The notes below the pieces were generated by a model that worked only from the letters and a program-made list of their open reading frames with translations, searched no databases and had not been told where the DNA came from. The position numbers were made by a program, and so were the translations under genes. Source: Anaeramoeba flamelloides (Eukaryota > Metamonada > Anaeramoebidae). Taken from it: DNA of 64,000 nucleotides. Positions 58,091 to 64,000 of the stretch are shown one piece after another; positions within the stretch are counted from its first letter, which is position 1, and the number at the start of each line of letters is the position of its first letter. The stretch lies in assembly GCA_027625915.1 (NCBI GenBank), contig JANTQA010000033.1:2170001-2234000 (forward strand), given 5' to 3'.

Positions 58091-59189
58091 TTGAAAAAAT
58101 TTCTTTATCTTGATAAAATATTAAAAAAATAAACAAAATATTATTTGCAATTCTACAAACAATTGCTAATTTAAACTTATTCTTTTATTTGTTGATGTTT
58201 ATTTTACCATTTTTTTTAAAAAGTAATATTCCATAATTTTTACCTAAAAACAGTAAAACCTTTAAAGTGTTTATTAAAGTATAAAAACAGGTTTTTGGAG
58301 TCTTTTTGAACAATTTCTTATAAAATTTTTATTTTATATAAACTCCTTCAAGCAAATGTTCATTGGAATATAATATTAACTAAACTATTTTTCCAAAATG
58401 CCAACCCAGTTTATAATGTTATTAGAAAGTGGTTTTGTTGGATTTTATCTTATATTCTTATCAAAAAAAATTTTCAATATTAAGATCAAAACCATTTTTT
58501 CTAATTTGGACAATATTTTTTTGTTTTGCTTTTTTTCTTTTTCTTTCTTTTTTTTTGTTCAAATTAAAACTTTCTTTTTCTAGTTTGTTCATCAAATTTT
58601 TTTGTTGATTTTTTCTTTTCTTTTTCTTTTTTTTCTTCTTTTATCTTTTTCTTTTTCTTTTGTTTTGCTTTTTCAAATTTTTGTTTTTGTTTTTGTTTTT
58701 CCTTTTCTTCTTGTTTTTCTTTTTTTTTTGATCTCATTTTGTAAAATTTTTTCTTCCATAAGTTTTTTTTTGAGTATTATCTTTCTTTTTGTTTTTTCTG
58801 TTGATTTTTTTTAATTTTTTTTTAAAGAAAAATTGTTGACTTGATACTTTTTTTTTTAATTAAGTAAAGCTGAAAAAAAAAAAAAAAAATCTTAAAAAAA
58901 CCCCAATAAGCACTAAGAAAATTTCGATTGGGTAATGTCTTTTAAAATGAATTTATTTTTAAGCAAAAAATCTGCTTGTTAACCTTTTTTTCAGTGAAAG
59001 TTCAGTAATAAAAAATCCATAATACTCTTTTCAGAAATTGTGTTTGAACTTTTTTTAAGGTTTTGATTTTGTTTTTTATTAATTTTGAAAATATCAGACT
59101 TTTTTTGAATTTAGAATAAATTAAAGGATGAATTATTAATAAGATTTAATAATCAGTTGTTCATTAAAAACTGAAGTATATATATAGAG
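58091..59189. other. Intergenic with a polypyrimidine tract
   Basis: 58500-58830 is almost pure T/C on the plus strand. Read on the minus strand it would encode a Lys/Glu/Gln-rich chain ending KKFDEQTRKRKF and a stop. A related tract is at 61975-62100. It could be the tail of a gene whose other exons are not evident, or a repeat. No recognisable domain. Confidence 0.35.
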
Positions 59190-59676
59190 CAGTGAAAAAA
59201 ATACCGGACATGAAAAAAATCCCTGACAAGATTTTTAATTGTGAATATTAGTAAAATTATTGTGTAATTTCATTTATTTACAATCAAATTCCTTTTTTTA
59301 AGAATTGAACTTTTTCAATTATAACTCACCCACTTATTAGAATGATGATTGATGAAATCACACTTGTTCAAAACACAATTCAATCAATCAAAAAACAAGA
59401 AAAAAAATTATCATTTTCCAAACTCTAGTAAACCTCTAATAAAACTGGATTGTTTTTCAAAAAAAGTTGATCAACATATGACTATCAAACAATTACTTGA
59501 GTATTCTAGAGACACCTTACTTTGATGGACTTTAGGTAGGTTTATGACTAATCTCATAAAAAAATTGGTTATTTATAATAAGGATTTCATTGAAATTAGA
59601 CAAAAATTTTACTAATACTCACAATAAAAAATCTTGTCCGGGATTTTTTTCATGTCCGGTATTTTTTTCCTTACTA
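59190..59676. mobile_element. MITE with long terminal inverted repeats, family M2
   Basis: The left end CAGTGAAAAAAATACCGGAC, ATGAAAAAAATCCCTGACAA, GATTTTTAATTGTGA is mirrored by the right end (read in complement: GGAAAAAAATACCGGACATG, AAAAAAATCCCGGACAAGAT, TTTTTATTGTGA). The arms are about 70 bases with few mismatches. Total about 487 bases, inserted in a TA-repeat context, so a TA target typical of Tc1/mariner is likely. The interior has no intact ORF. Confidence 0.85.
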
Positions 59677-62615
59677 TATATATATATATATATATATTTC
59701 AATTTTTTATTTCAGGTGTGTTTCACTATTTATTAAATGGAATTTATTATATTCACAAAACAAAACACTCTATTAAAAATAATTTATAAAAGAGAACTGT
59801 TAAAAAGGTTGTTTTTGAAAAAATAATATCAAAAAAGTAAGTGTTTAGCTATTTTTATACTTTAATGGTTACTTTAAAATCAAAATGAAAGTTTATTGGG
59901 ATGTATAATATATTTTGTATTTAATGAATGAAACTAAGTAAAACAAAACAATAAATTAATGATCAAGTAATGAATTATTGATATTATAAATTTGATTTTA
60001 ATAAATACTGGTAAATTGAAAAAAATGTTTTGAAAAGTTTTGCTTTATTTTTCCTTTTCCTTTTGTGAAAAAAAATTTTAATACTTTTTTGAATAATCAA
60101 GTAATTTTATGGTTTTAAATGTTAAGAAAGTTTGATAAAATTAATTGATCTTCAAAATATTCTTTTTAATGAAACTGTTTTGAAAGTTGAGCTCCTAGAT
60201 TACAAAAATGGAAATTGGATTAGACAGTTTATTAAATAAATCTGAATTTATCAGTATCTATTTTTAATTTGATTTGGTAATTTTTGAAAGGAAAAATTAT
60301 TGATTTGTCATAAATTTTACTTTTACTTTTTTGTATTCTTTTCAAAAGATTCTTTCTCTTGAGTTCTTTTAAAAGTAGGAGTAATCGAATTTTAACAAAA
60401 TGGAAATTTTTCAAAATATATTTATAAATATTTTTGAATTTATCAGTATATTTATAAAAAATTATAAAAAAAATTCTTGAAAAAGGAAATAATTTTTTTC
60501 ATCTTGATTATTTTCTTGTGGAAGAGTTTTTTATTGTTAATTTTTTTAAATTTATCAAATTAATATTATTATTAATATTAATAAGTAGTGAATGAATTAT
60601 AATGAAAACTTTTTATATACGTGAAATAGAAAAAATTAGTTTTCTATATAAAATAAATTACTCGTTGATTTTGAATGTTTTTTTTTATTTATTAAAAGTA
60701 ATTTAAAATTTTTAATTTACATAAAAAATTCAATTACTCAAATAAAATTGTTTTTTACGTAAGCATAATTATTAATAAAGCAATTGATGTTTTAAATGTG
60801 TTGTTATTATTATTTATTACACAATAACTCTATTTTTTAAATTGCTGTAGATTATTAATTTAATATTCTATAATAAGAGATATAATTTATATTTCTCATT
60901 TCCATAAATTATTATGGATTTAAGTTTTACATTCTTGAAAGTGCCAATTCTTTTTTAAGTTTCAACCACATTAGATTTCATTTTTAGAAAAAAATATGCT
61001 TGATTTTATGTGAATATTTTTAAGATAAAAAAATACATCAATTTTAACTCTATTTTTATTGAAAAGAATCAAGAATTTAAAAATAATCCAAAAGTTAAAT
61101 CAATGGCTAATTTAGATTCCATATATTACTGAAATAGAACTTTACAATTCTATTTTCTTGGAAAATTTAACAATTCCTCCAATTTTTTTTTTTTTTTTTT
61201 TTCAAATATGTCCCTTCGAACCAAAAAACACTAAAAATGAAAAATTGATCAAATACTTTTGATTAATAAAATTAAAAAAACAAAATGATAAAATAAAAAT
61301 AAATAAAGTTTCAATTTAGCTTTTTCTTGAAAACTTTTTTTGCCAAAATCATTGATTTCAACCTTGAAATTATGTATATTTTTAGATACACTATCTTGTT
61401 TTAACTCATTTACAAAAACAAATTCTAAATTATGGTTATTTTCTTTTCACAAAAGGCACTAATTTGGTCCTCAAATGTTTTTTTTAGTTTTAAATGGTAA
61501 AATAAAAAAAAAGTGAAACTAAAAGGATAAACTTTCTGGAAAAGCATTCTAATTTAATATATTAACTTATTCTTTTATTTCAAACTTTTCTCAACCCCAA
61601 TTTTTCAAAAAAAAATAAAAAAGTGCACACTAATTCCAAAAAATATTTTCGATATTCCAAAGTTGAGAGTGTTTTTATTCTAAAAAAAATTATCACAGTG
61701 TTTAATTGAATTAAGTTAGTTCTTAATTTCGAAAAATATTAATCAGAAAAAAATAGTGCTTAATTTTATTAAGGACATATTGAATAGGGATTTATTTTAG
61801 TTTGAAAATCTAAAGTAAACTATTTTCCAATAAAAGGGAGGTGTTATAATAAATGAATTGTATTGTGTTGAGAGGGTTTGGATGAATATTAGAAAAAAAA
61901 ATTTATTTCACAAATTTCAAAATTGAAATCATTTTTTTCCATTTTTGCACATTTTGTCATTTTTTTTCTTTTTTTCTTTTTTTCTTGTTCAAATTAAAAC
62001 TTTCTTTTTCTAGTTTTTTCATCAAATTTTTTTGTTGTTTTTTTCTTTTTCGTTTTTTTCTTCTTTTTTTTTGATTGTTTTGCAAATTTTTTTTTTATTG
62101 CAAGATTATTAGCCACTTGACAAAAGCCGGTTATTCTAATGTTATTCAAACAGCGAAAATGATTGTTGAGAAATTATTTTGATTTCTATTGGAATTTTAT
62201 TTAGATCTCCAATAGGAGATGAAAATGAAAAATTTTTTTTTTCTCAATTGGTTATCCCTAAGAATTTTAATTTTTCAATTTTCAAGAAAATATATAGATT
62301 TATTAAATTTTATTTCATATTAGCTGACTATCAACTATTCTTTGTTGTGTATTATTCTAATTATTTCTTATTTGTTCTTCAAAGTACAATCATAAAAAAT
62401 AATTGATATTTGAAAAAAACGTTGGGGAATCTTGACAAAAACAAAGTTTATTTTGTGTACTTTTTGTTTTGTTTTATTAATGAACTTTGTTCAAAATTTG
62501 ATTTATATTTGAAATTATTCGAATGAATTTTATCAAGATTTAAATTTTTATTCTTTTTTTAATTCTCAAACTTGTTTTTTTCAAAATTTATTTGAAAGAA
62601 AATTGTTATTTATTA
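59677..62615. other. Intergenic with weak internal repeats
   Basis: A TA run follows the M2 element (to about 59697). Stretches at about 60170-60260 and 60340-60450 share blocks (TTTTAAAAGT, ACAAAATGGA, AATATTTTTGAATTTATCAG) with each other and with 37650-37740. A polypyrimidine tract at 61960-62100 repeats part of 58555-58830. No gene recognised. Confidence 0.35.
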
Positions 62616-63050
62616 GAGAGCGGGCAATGGGCCAGTAAAGGGGGGGGGGTAATGTACCAGTGGAAAAGTGCCCAACTTACAATTCGAAGTTCGGAGGATT
62701 GAGATTCCTCATTAACCACATTATTTCAGATTTTTTATCATTTTCTCAAAAAGTTACAAAAACCACAAAAGCCATCAATGGCTTAATTTTAATCAAAAAT
62801 GTGACCTATGCTTCATAAATCGGCTAATTTTTTGAAGAAATCGTCTGACCTGATTTGAAATTTTTGTACTATTATAAAAATGAACATGAACAGAATTGAA
62901 ACCAAAAATCCCTCTCAATTTATGGAGCAGATCCTATTCTTGAAAGAATTGGCCAGATTTGCTCTCACTGGGTTCAACAATATCTCTAATTCAAATTAGG
63001 GATCCTGGAAGTGCAGTAGAGCGCCGTAGAGTGCCGTAACGTGCCTAGGT
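62616..63050 (+). mobile_element. tRNA-derived SINE-like element, copy 2
   Basis: Starts GAGAGCGGGCAATGGGCCAG. It has an A-box-like TGGGCCAGTAAAGG at 62628, an anticodon-like hairpin AACTT...AAGTT, and a T-arm of 5-bp stem and 7-base loop (GAGGA TTGAGAT TCCTC, 62695-62711) overlapping a B-box-like sequence, followed by ATTAACCACA. A GGGTAAT upstream can pair with ATTAACC as an acceptor stem. The body is shared with 33374-32905 in inverse orientation. It ends with GTGCAGTAGAGCGCCGTAGA and GTGCCGTAACGTGCC, then enters family P hairpins. Confidence 0.75.
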
Positions 63051-63600
63051 TTTCCAGAATTCAAAAGAATAGAGTAAAATCAAAGATTTAACTCAATTCT
63101 TTTAAATTATGGAAAACCTAACGGCGGTTTTCTTGAGGTTTTAGTTTCTCAAATTAAAAAAAGCGCAATTAGGTTTTCTTGAGTTTTCTGTTTATTCGGA
63201 AATTCAAGAGATTTTCAAAAGATAAAACAGAAAATCAACAATAAAAGCCCCATTGTTTTTTTTTTTAATTTTTGTTTTGTTTCGTGAAGTGTTCTAGGTT
63301 TTTTTGAGGTTTTCTATTTTATTTGTGAGGTGTTCTAGGTTTTTTTTACTTTTTGAAATAAACCGAAAATTTATTAAAATTTTCTGTTTCTTTCAAAAAG
63401 TAAAAAAAAAAAACATCGAAAATCTATTGATTTTCTAAATAAATAGAAAACCTCAAAAAAACCTAGAACACTTAACAAATAAACAAAAGCACAAAAAAAA
63501 GCTAACGTCGATTTTTTGGGATACAAAAGAATCAAAAAAATCTATGATTTTACTCAATTCTTTTAAATTCTGGAAAGCCTAACAACAAACAGGTGTACTT
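63040..63600 (+). repeat. Nested hairpin array, family P, copy 6, tail of SINE-like copy 2
   Basis: At least four palindromes in series and nested. First, AGGTTTTCCAGAATTCAAAA with TTTTAAATTATGGAAAACCT, ending in AACGGCGG. Then GGTTTTCTTGAGTTTTCTG-type arms. Then an outer GTTCTAGGTTTTTTTGAGGT...ACCTCAAAAAAACCTAGAAC enclosing TAGGTTTTTTTTACTTTTTG...CAAAAAGTAAAAAA. Last, a further AATCAAAAAAATC/GATTTTAC-type pair ending GGAAAGCCTAACAAC. Confidence 0.65.
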
Positions 63601-64000
63601 TTAGTTCTCTCTCTTTTAATTGAAAAAAGAAAAAAAAAAGAAAATTGTCGTTTTTTCTTGATTTTTTTTTCAAAACTATCTCTCATAAAATTGATGAAAG
63701 TGTATCGCCAAATCTATATGGTGAATTTTCATGGTACATAACTTTTGTGTATTTTGAAAATACAGTGAAATTTTATTTTTCGAATTAATGATCCAAATCT
63801 TTCATGTGTCTTCAGAGAATTGGTTTGTTGAAAATTTTATTTTGGTTAACACTTTACTGTTCAAATTCAAATTCAAATTAATTTGTTTGGTATTCTATTT
63901 AAGACTGAATTTGTTGTCATTTTAATAAAAATAAAATTCTCTAAAGTACACTAGACAGTTTTTTTTTATAAGTTTTAACACCAACAAATGAAAGGAGAAT
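63601..64000. other. AT-rich right edge, nothing recognised
   Basis: No gene, RNA or repeat family seen up to the window end. Confidence 0.4.

Noticed and set aside
62640-62720. A functional tRNA gene
   Set aside because: The T-arm and acceptor-like pieces are recognisable, but the anticodon loop is 8 bases, the variable region is too short, and the sequence recurs as part of a dispersed element.

Overview
This window looks like nuclear DNA of a very AT-rich, intron-containing protist. The sequence shows GT-AG introns from about 0.1 to 4.3 kb, the standard genetic code, eukaryotic signalling genes (heterotrimeric G-alpha, a Hippo/MST-type kinase, PDK1, a DENN-domain protein) and long Lys/Glu repeat tracts inside proteins. 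One gene couples an AmmeMemoRadiSam-type radical-SAM enzyme, a family typical of anaerobes, to a complete diflavin reductase. Together this fits an anaerobic amoeboid or flagellate protist. Anaeramoeba-like metamonads are my best guess, but that is inference; no rRNA or other marker gene is present.

Layout: 447-5595 (+) radical-SAM/flavodoxin/FAD-NADPH reductase fusion in five exons. 6259-15634 (+) PH domain + STE20/Hippo kinase + SARAH in three exons with introns of 4.3 and 2.6 kb. 17776-19436 (+) a 5'-truncated LINE with a 19-bp target-site duplication. 21648-24593 (-) a single-exon DENN protein. About 27.85-29.37 kb (-) a second LINE, carrying a MITE and a hairpin insert. 30355-36714 (-) PDK1-like AGC kinase with a kinase-PH order, four exons and a 4.2-kb intron full of SINE and hairpin repeats. 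40857-45183 (+) G-alpha in four exons, with a LINE remnant in its third intron. 50107-51111 (+) a single-exon J-domain co-chaperone. 57.46-58.09 kb (-) a near-identical inverted copy of the last G-alpha exon plus adjoining intron. The rest is AT-rich non-coding DNA with several small repeat families.

The genes do not form an operon. Four of the six are signalling components (G-alpha, PDK1, a Hippo-type kinase with a membrane-binding domain, a probable Rab-GEF), and two are metabolic or chaperone genes. The non-coding space is rich in small mobile elements: TA-flanked palindromic MITEs (four copies), a second MITE with long inverted ends, a foldback family (two copies), a tRNA-derived SINE-like element (two copies) that runs into arrays of nested hairpins, and several non-LTR retrotransposon remnants of one family.

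Most notable are the radical-SAM/diflavin-reductase fusion, whose assembled frame is broken four times and each time by one extra A in an A-run; the Hippo kinase, which has an N-terminal PH domain and five GT(M/I)V(I/V)R repeats in the linker; the hairpin-tailed SINE-like family; and the inverted duplication of the G-alpha exon.
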